Shown here piece after piece: positions 1 through 7,246 of a stretch of 10,009 bases of DNA. The notes below the pieces were generated by a model. The model ran no database searches. It worked only from the letters and a program-made list of their open reading frames with translations, and was not told where the DNA came from. Source of the DNA: Actinomycetota bacterium (lineage in GTDB: Bacteria > Actinomycetota > Acidimicrobiia > Acidimicrobiales > Ilumatobacteraceae); assembly GCA_009701105.1 (NCBI GenBank), contig WLKU01000043.1, positions 1-10,009 of the forward strand, in the 5' to 3' direction. Position 1 is the stretch's first letter. The number at the start of each line of letters is the position of its first letter. The translations under genes and the position numbers were made by a program.

Positions 1-29
1 ATCTTGCAAGTTTGCCCGATCAAGACACA

Positions 30-66
30 TTGCCACGAGTCGGCTTCTGGTCGTAGCCTGAATGCT
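30..66 (+). promoter_or_regulatory. Putative menG leaderless promoter
   Basis: A -35-like TTGCCA (30-35, five of six bases match TTGACA) is followed after 18 nt by a -10-like TAGCCT (54-59). Seven nt further on is the GTG at 67, which would make the start codon the transcript's 5' end. No Shine-Dalgarno sequence is visible. The motif is seen directly; promoter activity is inferred. Bases 1-29 hold nothing else I can identify. Confidence 0.5.
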
Positions 67-768
67 GTGGACAACGCTTGGGATTCGGTCGACTTGCCGC
101 AGGGCCAAGCCAAAGTGCATGCCGTTCGGAGCATGTTTGACGCAATAGCCCCTCGCTACGACCTCGTCAATCGAATCATGACATTTCGTCTCGACGTGCG
201 CTGGAGACGCAAGGCGATTCGCTGCCTCGGGTTACCCGCGAACAGCGTGATTCTCGATTTAGCCAGCGGCACAGGCGACATGTGTATCGACCTACGCAAG
301 GCCGGATACCAACCTCTTTCGATGGACCTCTCGTTGGGAATGCTTATTGCCGACCGCAGTAACGCCCCTCGCACTCAAACCGATATTTTGCAGTTGCCTT
401 GCGCCAACTCTTCAGTCGATGGTGTTACTTGCGGATTTGCTCTGCGAAACTTGCTCGATCTGAATACATTTTTTGCCGAACTCTCTCGCGTCACGAGATC
501 AGGTGGACGTATTGCATTGCTCGATGTTGGCATCCCAACCAACCCATTCATCAAATGGGGCAACAGCATTTACTTCGGCAAGATCGTCCCGCGCATCGGA
601 GGACTTCTTTCCAACCGCGCTGCGTACAACTACCTACCAAAAAGTGTCGCCTATCTTCCCTCGCCTGCTGCAATGGTTGACATGTTGACACAAAACGGAT
701 TTACATCTGTCGAGCACCGTCAACTCTCGGGTGGGCTCACACAATTACTTCTCGCGACTAAGGCCTAA
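67..768 (+). CDS. menG: Demethylmenaquinone methyltransferase (MenG/UbiE family)
   Basis: SAM-dependent methyltransferase of the UbiE/MenG family, carrying out the last step of menaquinone synthesis, C-methylation of demethylmenaquinone. From the chosen GTG start the protein is 233 aa, close to the usual 230-250 aa. Visible features are the family N-terminal signature around residues 20-50 (MFDAIAPRYDLVN, then RLDVRW), SAM-binding motif I at about 62-70 (ILDLASGTGD), and the C-terminal half with VTCGFALRNL, the GGRIALLDVG strand and the YLPKSVAYLP region typical of actinobacterial homologues. The frame is open to the window edge and a TTG lies at position 4, but homology begins only near LPQGQAKVHAV. 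The GTG at 67 sits 7 nt after a TAGCCT box, so a leaderless start there is preferred; TTG at 97 is the alternative. menF begins 2 nt after the stop, so the two are probably co-transcribed. Function is confident; the start is less so. Confidence 0.9.
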   Translation: MDNAWDSVDLPQGQAKVHAVRSMFDAIAPRYDLVNRIMTFRLDVRWRRKAIRCLGLPANSVILDLASGTGDMCIDLRKAGYQPLSMDLSLGMLIADRSNAPRTQTDILQLPCANSSVDGVTCGFALRNLLDLNTFFAELSRVTRSGGRIALLDVGIPTNPFIKWGNSIYFGKIVPRIGGLLSNRAAYNYLPKSVAYLPSPAAMVDMLTQNGFTSVEHRQLSGGLTQLLLATKA

Positions 769-770
769 CG

Positions 771-2000
771 ATGCGCGCTACTACGCGTCTACTTTCCGAT
801 GTCTCGTCCACATTTACTGCCGACCAAATCGATCTCAATGCCATCGCAGGATCTGATGGCATGCTGTTTGTTCGAAACGGAGTTGGTTTTGCAACACGTG
901 GCATTGCAACCCGGGTCGCATCACACGAAGCAAAAGAATTTCTTGCAAACATTCAAGTTGATGACTCGGTTAATGCTCCTGGCAGTGGCCCTGTACTAAT
1001 CGGTGCCATTCCGTTTGATTCACAACAGCCACACGATTTTGTTTTGCCAAAGCTCCTGGTCTGTAAATCTGAAGACGGTCGTTGCTGGGTCACCACAATT
1101 CAAGATACTGAATTCGAGAAAGCAGAATCAATCGAGTTGGATCTCAGCCCAATACACGCCCCGAGCGCAACATCGTCGTCGTACACCGTTGCCCCTGGGG
1201 TCGACATCGAAACATATCTACATGCAGTGACTGCTGCTCGTGACGCAGTGCGCAGTGGCGCCATCACCAAAGCGGTCATTGCACGTGACGTATTTGTTTC
1301 GAGCAGTCAACCAATTGATATCCATTCGGTTCTTCTTCGTCTTCGCAACTCGTTTGGCTCGAGTTATCAATTTTCTGTCGATGGATTCGTTGGTGCTTCG
1401 CCCGAGTTGCTCGTCTCTATCGTTGACGGAGAAGTTTCAAGCCATCCATTGGCCGGCACCGCACCACGTACGGGCGACCCAACTACTGATGCCCAGCTAG
1501 CCACTTCACTCCTTTCATCGACAAAGAATCAAATCGAACATCGCATCGTCATCGATGCAGTGCATGACACATTGCTGCCATGGTGCTCGTACCTTGACTG
1601 GGAGCCCGAGGCAAGCATTGTTGCGGTCGCCAACGTGCAACATCTCGGCACGCATATGTTGGGAAGACTTTCCGAACCTTTTCTTCACGTACTCGATGCC
1701 GTCTATGCGCTCTCGCCTACTCCCGCACTTGGTGGATACCCCCGCGACAAAGCCCTCAAACTCATTGCCGATGTTGAAGGGATGTCGCGTGGGCGATACG
1801 GCGGTGCGGTTGGCTGGTTTGACGCCCAAGGCAACGGAGTTTGGGCAGTTGCAATTCGCTGTGCCGAGTATTCAAACAACAACATGACTGCACGATTGTT
1901 TGCAGGAGGCGGAATTGTTGCCGACAGTGAGCCGCTTTCAGAACTTGCCGAAACGCAAGCAAAGTTGCAAGCCATGCTTGCAGCAATTATTCGGCCTTAA
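771..2000 (+). CDS. menF: Isochorismate synthase (menaquinone-type)
   Basis: Chorismate-binding enzyme converting chorismate to isochorismate, the entry step of the o-succinylbenzoate route to menaquinone; cytoplasmic and Mg-dependent. Length is 409 aa, usual for the family. The C-terminal two thirds carry the full catalytic set: Lys167 in ITKAVIARD (general base), Glu212 in GASPELL (general acid; the 45-residue spacing from the Lys is as in E. coli MenF), the LAGT loop at 228-230, Glu256 in the IEHRIV helix, PALGGYPRDKA at 318-328, EGMSRGRYGGAVGW at 336-349, and the GGGIVADSEP...ELAETQAKL end with a Mg-ligand Glu near 391-394. Salicylate and 2,3-DHB enzymes share the fold, but flanking menG and menD point to menaquinone. 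The ATG lies 2 nt after the menG stop with a weak AAGG (760-763) seven nt upstream. The last 14 bp overlap the convergent menD. Confidence 0.93.
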   Translation: MRATTRLLSDVSSTFTADQIDLNAIAGSDGMLFVRNGVGFATRGIATRVASHEAKEFLANIQVDDSVNAPGSGPVLIGAIPFDSQQPHDFVLPKLLVCKSEDGRCWVTTIQDTEFEKAESIELDLSPIHAPSATSSSYTVAPGVDIETYLHAVTAARDAVRSGAITKAVIARDVFVSSSQPIDIHSVLLRLRNSFGSSYQFSVDGFVGASPELLVSIVDGEVSSHPLAGTAPRTGDPTTDAQLATSLLSSTKNQIEHRIVIDAVHDTLLPWCSYLDWEPEASIVAVANVQHLGTHMLGRLSEPFLHVLDAVYALSPTPALGGYPRDKALKLIADVEGMSRGRYGGAVGWFDAQGNGVWAVAIRCAEYSNNNMTARLFAGGGIVADSEPLSELAETQAKLQAMLAAIIRP

Positions 2001-3726
2001 GAGCCTTGGCTACCGCGGCATAGACCGCGTCATGATCAGCAACATTTTGCCGGCGGTCAGTATTGACAATGATCACGCACGAGCCCTTTTGAGCAAGCGC
2101 GTCTTTCAATTGAGCAACTGTCTTTACCGTTGTATTGGGTAGTCCATGTGCTTGCACCAATTGTCCAATGTCTACATTGTGCGGGGTACCAAATAATTGC
2201 TCAAATCGCTGTGGTTCCAGAGTTGTCGACTGAGGTAAGAAACTAAATATTCCGCCACCCTTGTTGTCTACAACCACAATCTTGAGATCAACTCCGCGTT
2301 GCATCAAGTTGAGCAAGCCATTCGTGTCATGTAACAACGCAATATCGCCAATCAATAGCGCAGTTAATTTGCCACTTTCTGCTGCAACTCCAACTGCCGT
2401 CGACACCACACCATCGATGCCGTTGACACCACGGTTAGCAAGCACTCGTACGCCAACGCTTGGAGCACTAAACCATTCCACATCACGCACCGGCATGCTC
2501 GAAGACAGCACAAGATTTGAATCCTGAGGCATTGCCTCCACGAGGGCTCTCGCCACCAAAGGTTCTGTTAATGCACTCGAATCGTTCCACATCGAGCCAA
2601 GAATAAAACTGCACGTTGCTTGCATTTTCGCCCAGTTTGTTACCCACGAAGTTGCAGGTTTCTGCTGCACGTGCGCATTCAGGCTTTGACACACTTGAGA
2701 TGTTTTTGCTACAACATGCTGACCGACAATTCTGTCTGGATCAATGAGTTGCAGTGTCTCGCTCACTGCCACGTACGTGCACTTGCTCTCGCGCAACCAG
2801 GCATTTACAACTTTCGAAACAGGGGGCTCCCCAAAACGCAACACCACTTGCGGACTACACGCAGCCGCCGTCTCGGAATCACGCAACATAACATCGGCGT
2901 TGCTTACAACCGTGGCACCACAGGCATCACCAACATCGACTCGACACCCACTGCGACTGTCGGCCAAGACTGGCCATTGCAAGCGATGAGCCAGCTCTAA
3001 AACAATTTGCGGATTGTCGATGCCATTGCCCGCAACTATGACGCCTTTTTCCCCGACGCATATTGCAGTCAATCTTTTTAGACTGTCTTGTAAAATTATT
3101 TCTTGGGGAATTGTTTGTGGATCATCACTCAAATTTTCAACTCGTGCACCGATGACAGCAGGCAACTCTTCGGCAATACCTACAAGTGGTTCTCTAAACG
3201 GCAAATTGAGGTGCACAGGACCAGCATCTGTTTGCACGGCTGCACTCAAGACCTCTTGAGCCAACTTGCGCCAGTTGTCTCGCTTTGTATCGTCGGCAAT
3301 TCCAGCATCGACAAACAGTCGCGTGGAAGAGCCATATAGATTTTGTTGATCGATTGTTTGGGCAGCACCAACGCCCTGCAACTCCGGTGGACGATCTGCA
3401 GTGCACACCAACATCGGCACTGATGCATAATTCGCTTCCACAACTGCTGCATGAAATTCCACTGCTGCAGTACCGGAAGTGCATAACAGTATTGCTGGCA
3501 TCAATTTTCCGCTCTTACTCGACAATCCAATTCCCAGTGCTGCAAACGATGCCGATCGCTCATCGTGAAAAACATGCAGTCGCAACTCACTTCGGGCAGC
3601 AATCGCCAAAGCCATTGGGGTACTTCTCGAGCCCGGTGCAACCACCGCGTGCTCAACCCCGCATCGAATCCACTCGTCCACGAGGGTGGCGCAAAAGGTC
3701 GCCGTGATTGCAGAACTACTCGTCAT
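1987..3726 (-). CDS. menD: SEPHCHC synthase, ThDP-dependent
   Basis: 2-succinyl-5-enolpyruvyl-6-hydroxy-3-cyclohexene-1-carboxylate synthase. It decarboxylates 2-oxoglutarate on thiamine diphosphate and adds the product to isochorismate, directly using the product of the facing menF. The protein is 579 aa (E. coli MenD 556). N-terminal Pyr domain: VVAPGSRSTPMALA at 28-41 and the catalytic-type Glu56 in FHDERSASFA. Middle: VIVAGNG at about 229-235. C-terminal PP domain: SSSMPVRDVEWF at 408-419, NRGVNGIDGVVSTA at 431-444, and the ThDP/Mg motif GDIALLHDTNGL (460-471) through VVVDNKGGGIF (485-494). The ATG at 3726 fits where homology begins. Immediately upstream is GAGGGG, a Shine-Dalgarno-like run but too close to the ATG to be ideal. 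Only 19 bp separate this start from the divergent DsbA-fold gene, so their promoters must overlap coding sequence. No inactivating change seen. Confidence 0.95.
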   Translation of the reverse strand: MTSSSAITATFCATLVDEWIRCGVEHAVVAPGSRSTPMALAIAARSELRLHVFHDERSASFAALGIGLSSKSGKLMPAILLCTSGTAAVEFHAAVVEANYASVPMLVCTADRPPELQGVGAAQTIDQQNLYGSSTRLFVDAGIADDTKRDNWRKLAQEVLSAAVQTDAGPVHLNLPFREPLVGIAEELPAVIGARVENLSDDPQTIPQEIILQDSLKRLTAICVGEKGVIVAGNGIDNPQIVLELAHRLQWPVLADSRSGCRVDVGDACGATVVSNADVMLRDSETAAACSPQVVLRFGEPPVSKVVNAWLRESKCTYVAVSETLQLIDPDRIVGQHVVAKTSQVCQSLNAHVQQKPATSWVTNWAKMQATCSFILGSMWNDSSALTEPLVARALVEAMPQDSNLVLSSSMPVRDVEWFSAPSVGVRVLANRGVNGIDGVVSTAVGVAAESGKLTALLIGDIALLHDTNGLLNLMQRGVDLKIVVVDNKGGGIFSFLPQSTTLEPQRFEQLFGTPHNVDIGQLVQAHGLPNTTVKTVAQLKDALAQKGSCVIIVNTDRRQNVADHDAVYAAVAKALKAE

Positions 3727-3732
3727 CCCCTC

Positions 3733-3738
3733 TATCGT
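3733..3738 (+). promoter_or_regulatory. Putative leaderless -10 box of the DsbA-fold gene
   Basis: TATCGT fits TAnnnT and ends exactly 7 nt before the ATG at 3746, so the transcript would begin at the start codon. It occupies the 19-bp gap between the divergent menD and DsbA-fold starts. The only -35-like element is a poor TTGCAG at 3708-3713, 19 nt upstream and inside the menD coding region. Activity is inferred from geometry alone. Confidence 0.45.
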
Positions 3739-3745
3739 GGCACCT

Positions 3746-4402
3746 ATGCGCGTTGAAATCTTCTCTGACGTGGTCTGCCCATGGTGCTACATCGGAAAAC
3801 GCAGACTGGATACGGCAGTGGCCAACCTCCGGGCCCGCGGGGTTGAGGTCGACCTTGACATCTCCTACAAGCCATATCAGTTAGACCCCACAGCCCCCAT
3901 TGGGCAGTCAACGCCAGTAGCCGAGGCCTACGCAAAGAAGTTTGGTGGCGCCGAAAAAGCCCAACAGATACTTGCACATGTGACAAACATCGCTTCTCAG
4001 GACGGCATCGTCTTCAACATGGACATCGCCCTGCGCGCCAACACTCTGATGGCCCATCGACTTCTTGTCATGGCTCAACGGGATTACGGCAACGAAGTTC
4101 AAGCAAAACTCAAAGAGCGAATCATGCAGTCGTACTTCACCGATGGTGATGACATCGCAAATGTAGATGTACTTGCAAAGTGCGCAAGACAAGTTGGCAT
4201 ACCCGAAGACCTAGCAAGACAATTTTTGCTCAGCAACGAGTGCATCGATGATGTGCAGGAGTCGTTGCAGATGGCGGCCGAAAATGGCATTACTGCGGTG
4301 CCTACATTTATCTTCAACGATCAGTGGTCTGTGCCTGGTGCGCAAGACGTAGAAATGTTTGAGCGAGTAATTAAACGCCTCAGCGAACGAACAGAGTCAT
4401 GA
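3746..4402 (+). CDS. DsbA-family thioredoxin-fold protein (FrnE / HCCA isomerase-like)
   Basis: 218-aa protein of the DsbA-like thioredoxin superfamily, in the FrnE/2-hydroxychromene-2-carboxylate isomerase subgroup. The first strand MRVEIFSDVVCPWCYIG puts the redox motif CPWC at residues 11-14; a helical insert follows, and the cis-proline loop GITAVPTF (Pro186) and a C-terminal VPGAQDVEMF strand/helix complete the fold. No signal peptide is present, so it is probably cytoplasmic. Both cysteines are kept, which favours a dithiol oxidoreductase over the isomerase, but the substrate is unknown. The ATG at 3746 is preferred over an in-frame ATG at 3686 because the fold begins there, it carries a TAnnnT box at leaderless distance, and the longer form would run back into menD. 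It overlaps menH by 4 bp (ATGA), so the two are likely translated together. Family certain; role in quinone metabolism is speculation. Confidence 0.88.
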   Translation: MRVEIFSDVVCPWCYIGKRRLDTAVANLRARGVEVDLDISYKPYQLDPTAPIGQSTPVAEAYAKKFGGAEKAQQILAHVTNIASQDGIVFNMDIALRANTLMAHRLLVMAQRDYGNEVQAKLKERIMQSYFTDGDDIANVDVLAKCARQVGIPEDLARQFLLSNECIDDVQESLQMAAENGITAVPTFIFNDQWSVPGAQDVEMFERVIKRLSERTES

Positions 4403-5166
4403 GACTCGCGCACGACCAACTGGCCAACCAAAAGGCTGCACAGAAGATCGCGTTGTTACACGGCTTTACACAAACTCGGCGCTCGATGCATGGTCTCATC
4501 AGTGAGATGAGTGCTTTGTCAACAGAGTTTTTGGCATTGGCTGTTGATGCACCGCTACATGGCGAGTCGCAGCACATTGCAACAGATGTGTCTGGTGCCG
4601 CCGATGCATTGGTCAAAACATGCGGTCAAGCGATCTACCTGGGCTACAGCATGGGTGCTCGCATCTGTCTTCATGCTGCATTTCAACACCCCACAGAAGT
4701 TCAAGGTCTCGTTTTGATTAGCAGTACGGCTGGCATCATTGATCCGGCACAACGCGCACATCGACAAGAAGCCGACAATGATCTTGCCGACCACGTTGAA
4801 CAAGTTGGTACTCAACAGTTCATTGCCGAATGGCTTGCAAAGCCCATGTTTGCATTGCTCCCCGACGACCCACAGGACATCGCCGAGCGCTGCACAAATT
4901 CAGCGACATCTCTTGCCACAAGTTTGCGCATGTGCGGCACGGGTACGCAACAAAGTTTGTGGGACACATTGCCAACACTCGCGATGCCTGTACTGCTTAT
5001 CGCAGGTGCACATGATGAGGCGTTTTGCCAACATGCACGCCGCATGCATGAACTTATTGGCTCAAACGCCACTCTTCGCATCGTTCAAGATGCTGGTCAC
5101 AGCGTTCATCTTGAGCAGCCACAAACAACAGCACAGATCGTGTACGACTGGCTCGCAACCCTTTAG
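4399..5166 (+). CDS. menH: Alpha/beta hydrolase, probable SHCHC synthase
   Basis: Probable 2-succinyl-6-hydroxy-2,4-cyclohexadiene-1-carboxylate synthase, which eliminates pyruvate from the MenD product. The 255-aa length matches MenH (E. coli 252). Alpha/beta-hydrolase features are LLHGFTQ at 19-25 (oxyanion region), VDAPLHGES at 49-57, the nucleophile elbow GYSMGAR with Ser84 and the MenH-type Arg88, Asp206 in AGAHDE, and His234 in DAGHSVHLEQP. The cap region has LRMCGTGTQQSLW (176-188), close to what I know of actinobacterial MenH-like proteins. MenH is easily confused with generic hydrolases, so the call leans on the Arg after the nucleophile and on context: it lies between menD and menA. 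The ATG overlaps the preceding gene's TGA (ATGA), suggesting coupling. Its stop (5164-5166) interlocks with the stop of menA on the other strand (4-bp overlap). Confidence 0.82.
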   Translation: MRLAHDQLANQKAAQKIALLHGFTQTRRSMHGLISEMSALSTEFLALAVDAPLHGESQHIATDVSGAADALVKTCGQAIYLGYSMGARICLHAAFQHPTEVQGLVLISSTAGIIDPAQRAHRQEADNDLADHVEQVGTQQFIAEWLAKPMFALLPDDPQDIAERCTNSATSLATSLRMCGTGTQQSLWDTLPTLAMPVLLIAGAHDEAFCQHARRMHELIGSNATLRIVQDAGHSVHLEQPQTTAQIVYDWLATL

Positions 5167-6053
5167 AGCAACAACCCCAATGACAACAACAACCCAGTTG
5201 CCATTTGTGTTTTACCGGTAGTCGCCAACACTGCAATAAGTTCGCGTCCGCTCGCGCCGCTTCGCACTGTCCGAATTGCCGGCACAGCGACTGCGAGACC
5301 AAGCAGCCCGACGATTGATCCGCGTCGAGACAACGCGCACAGCACAATCGCTGCGCCGCACGCCACAAACAATAGGTTGTACAAAATCCGAGTTTTCTTG
5401 TCCCCCAGTCGCACAGCCAGAGTTACTTTGCTCACTTCGGTATCACCGGGTATGTCCCGCAAATTATTGATCACGAGTAGCGCAACTGCCAAACAACCCA
5501 CTGCTACAGATGCGTAAACGCACAACAGTGTGATGTGCTGAGTGACAGCAAACATCGTTCCGCACGTGGCAACCAATCCGAAAAACACAAAAACGAAGAG
5601 TTCACCAAGTCCCATGTAGCCATAAGGTTTTGGTCCTCCTGTGTACAACCATCCTGCGCCGATACAAGCCACACCAACGACAACCAACCACAACGAAGTT
5701 GCAAGCGCGATCAGCAATCCAGCTACTGCCGCTACTCCAAAGGCGATGAAGGCTGCACGCTTCACAACTTCAGGAGCCACAAGACCTGAACCAACTAAGC
5801 GCAATGGCCCAACTCGCTTTTCATCAGTGCCACGCACACCATCCGAATAGTCATTTGCATAATTGACGCCAACTTGCAATGCAAGGCTCACCACTAGAGC
5901 CAACAGCGCAAACGTCCATCTCTTGGTGCCAGCACCCTCAAATGCTCCAGCACACGCGCTTCCCACCATCACAGGCATAATCGCCGCAGGCAGCGTGCGC
6001 AGTCGGGCTCCGAGTATCCATACCTGTACACCAGTTGGTTGCGAATTTGTCAT
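5163..6053 (-). CDS. menA: 1,4-dihydroxy-2-naphthoate polyprenyltransferase
   Basis: UbiA-superfamily integral membrane prenyltransferase that joins DHNA to a polyprenyl diphosphate, giving demethylmenaquinone, the substrate of MenG. Length 296 aa (E. coli MenA 308). The N-terminus reads WILGARLRTLPAAIMPV, the standard MenA opening. The first Asp-rich site is in NYANDYSDGVRGTD (64-77, with D68, D71 and D77), followed by RVGPLRLVGSGL; the second is NNLRDIPGDTEVSK (196-209, D200 and D204). About eight or nine hydrophobic segments are evident, and the protein ends in a Leu-rich stretch (LLLSLGLLL) at its last residues. The ATG at 6053 faces menE across a 68-bp gap. No convincing TAnnnT box or strong Shine-Dalgarno precedes it: AACACT ends 6 nt before the ATG but lacks the first T, and a GGTG lies close by. 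The 3' end overlaps menH by 4 bp. Confidence 0.94.
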   Translation of the reverse strand: MTNSQPTGVQVWILGARLRTLPAAIMPVMVGSACAGAFEGAGTKRWTFALLALVVSLALQVGVNYANDYSDGVRGTDEKRVGPLRLVGSGLVAPEVVKRAAFIAFGVAAVAGLLIALATSLWLVVVGVACIGAGWLYTGGPKPYGYMGLGELFVFVFFGLVATCGTMFAVTQHITLLCVYASVAVGCLAVALLVINNLRDIPGDTEVSKVTLAVRLGDKKTRILYNLLFVACGAAIVLCALSRRGSIVGLLGLAVAVPAIRTVRSGASGRELIAVLATTGKTQMATGLLLSLGLLL

Positions 6054-6121
6054 TGCACCAGTGTTCCATGCTTCTCACCAGCAACAGATGACCCTTTAGT
6101 CGCTGGCCCTATCCTGTTGTA
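6054..6121. promoter_or_regulatory. Divergent menA-menE intergenic region
   Basis: This 68-bp gap is the largest internal non-coding stretch and must hold promoters for both menA and menE. Two short interleaved inverted repeats can be read in it: CCAGC (6078-6082) with GCTGG (6102-6106), and CAACAG (6082-6087) with CTGTTG (6114-6119). The right arm of the second overlaps the menE -10 box and leader spacer, as an operator might. Short arms like these can arise by chance, so regulatory meaning is only a suggestion. Confidence 0.4.
6088..6115 (+). promoter_or_regulatory. Putative menE leaderless promoter
   Basis: A good -10 box, TATCCT at 6110-6115, ends 6 nt before the menE ATG at 6122, leaving no room for a Shine-Dalgarno site. 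A -35-like ATGACC (6088-6093, four of six bases match TTGACA) lies 16 nt upstream of it. This is the clearest leaderless arrangement in the window because the boxes fall in true intergenic DNA. Confidence 0.55.
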
Positions 6122-7246
6122 ATGGCTCGTCTCATTGCTCTTGACATGCCTGCCAGCCAAACGTTTGTCGATCTGGTGCAGCGCGCGTGGTCTGATGGCA
6201 ACGCCATTTTGCCCATTGATCAACGTCTACGACCAGCTGGCAAAAAGATGCTTATGGACACAATGGCTCCCTCAGAAATCATCGATGCCAGTTTCACTGC
6301 TTCGACATTGCCAAATGGTCGTCCGATGCAGGACGGTGACGCTCTTGTTATCGCATCGAGCGGCTCAACAGGCTCTCCAAAGGGCATCATCCACACTCAT
6401 TCGTCACTACTCGCTGGCGCACAGGCAAGTGCCGCGCGGCTGCAACTCACCTCAGATGATCACTGGCTTGTCTGCATTCCCGTTTCCCACGTTGGTGGTT
6501 TTTCGGTCATAGCTCGCGCCCTGCACACAAGCGCAGCACTCACTCTTCATCCGGCCTTTGATGCGGTAGCCGTACAAGAAGCAGCAAGAAATGGAGCAAC
6601 TCATACTTCTCTAGTGGCAACTGCACTTTCACGCATTGACACTTCCCTATTCAAAAGCATCTTGCTTGGTGGAAGCAGTGCTCCCGCCAATTTGTCGAGC
6701 AATGTGATCACAACGTATGGAATGACCGAAACTGGCGGTGGCGTTGTGTACAACGGACAGCCACTCGAAAATGTCGAAGTCAAAATTGTGAAGGGCGAAA
6801 TACTTCTACGTTGTCCAATGCTGATGCGCGCATATTGCGATGATCAAACCATTCCAACAGAAGATGGCTGGTATGCAACTAGTGATATGGGTGAGATTGA
6901 TGAAAACGGCAAACTTTCAGTTCATGGCAGACGAAGTGACATGATCATTACTGGAGGCGAGAATGTTTGGCCGTCTGTGGTTGAACATTCAATGAGTTCC
7001 CACCCAATGATTGATCAGGTTGTTGTACGCGGCACGCCAGATACAACATGGGGCCAGCGAGTTGTTGCCTATGTAGTGCTCAATGATTCGGCTCAGACAT
7101 CAGATGCATCGTTATTGTCCGATTTGCGCGATCACGTCAAGCAGAGCCTCCCTGCTTTTTACGCACCGCAACAGATAGTTGTTCTCGCCGAGATTCCACG
7201 AACGAGTCTCGGCAAGGTTGACTTGCAAGCGTTACCATCTGCCTAA
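6122..7246 (+). CDS. menE: o-Succinylbenzoate--CoA ligase (short actinobacterial form)
   Basis: AMP-forming acyl-CoA synthetase activating o-succinylbenzoate to OSB-CoA before ring closure by MenB. At 374 aa it is shorter than the 450-490 aa of E. coli or Bacillus MenE; the missing part is N-terminal, as in the compact mycobacterial-type enzymes, so this is a family form and not a truncation. Motifs in order: P-loop IASSGSTGSPKG at 77-88, VCIPVSHVGGF at 117-127, LLGGSSAP at 181-188, adenine-binding YGMTETGGG at 199-207, Asp255 in YATSDMGEI, the hinge region GRRSDMIITGGENVWP at 269-284, and the adenylation Lys365 in PRTSLGK. All catalytic residues appear intact. The ATG at 6122 has a TATCCT box 6 nt upstream. 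The stop shares one base with the ATG of the MFS gene (TAATG), so that gene is probably co-expressed. A generic acyl-CoA ligase is the alternative, unlikely given the neighbours. Confidence 0.92.
   Translation: MARLIALDMPASQTFVDLVQRAWSDGNAILPIDQRLRPAGKKMLMDTMAPSEIIDASFTASTLPNGRPMQDGDALVIASSGSTGSPKGIIHTHSSLLAGAQASAARLQLTSDDHWLVCIPVSHVGGFSVIARALHTSAALTLHPAFDAVAVQEAARNGATHTSLVATALSRIDTSLFKSILLGGSSAPANLSSNVITTYGMTETGGGVVYNGQPLENVEVKIVKGEILLRCPMLMRAYCDDQTIPTEDGWYATSDMGEIDENGKLSVHGRRSDMIITGGENVWPSVVEHSMSSHPMIDQVVVRGTPDTTWGQRVVAYVVLNDSAQTSDASLLSDLRDHVKQSLPAFYAPQQIVVLAEIPRTSLGKVDLQALPSA

Noticed and set aside
4..66. menG start at the TTG at position 4, or an even earlier start beyond the edge
   Set aside because: The first 21 codons show no family similarity, and a -35/-10 pair with GTG at 67 explains the upstream bases better. 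Not fully excluded because the frame is open to the edge.
2014..2029. CGCGG-CATAGA-CCGCG hairpin 14 bp after the menF stop as a terminator
   Set aside because: Only a 5-bp stem with no following T run, and it lies within menD coding sequence; probably codon-driven.
3285..3707. Open frame of 140 codons antisense to menD, and similar antisense frames elsewhere
   Set aside because: No recognisable domain, low-complexity Ser/Arg/Pro-rich translations, and fully covered by strong genes on the other strand.
3686..3745. Longer DsbA-fold protein starting at ATG 3686
   Set aside because: It would add 20 unconserved residues, lie antisense over the menD start, and ignore the start at 3746 where the thioredoxin fold begins.
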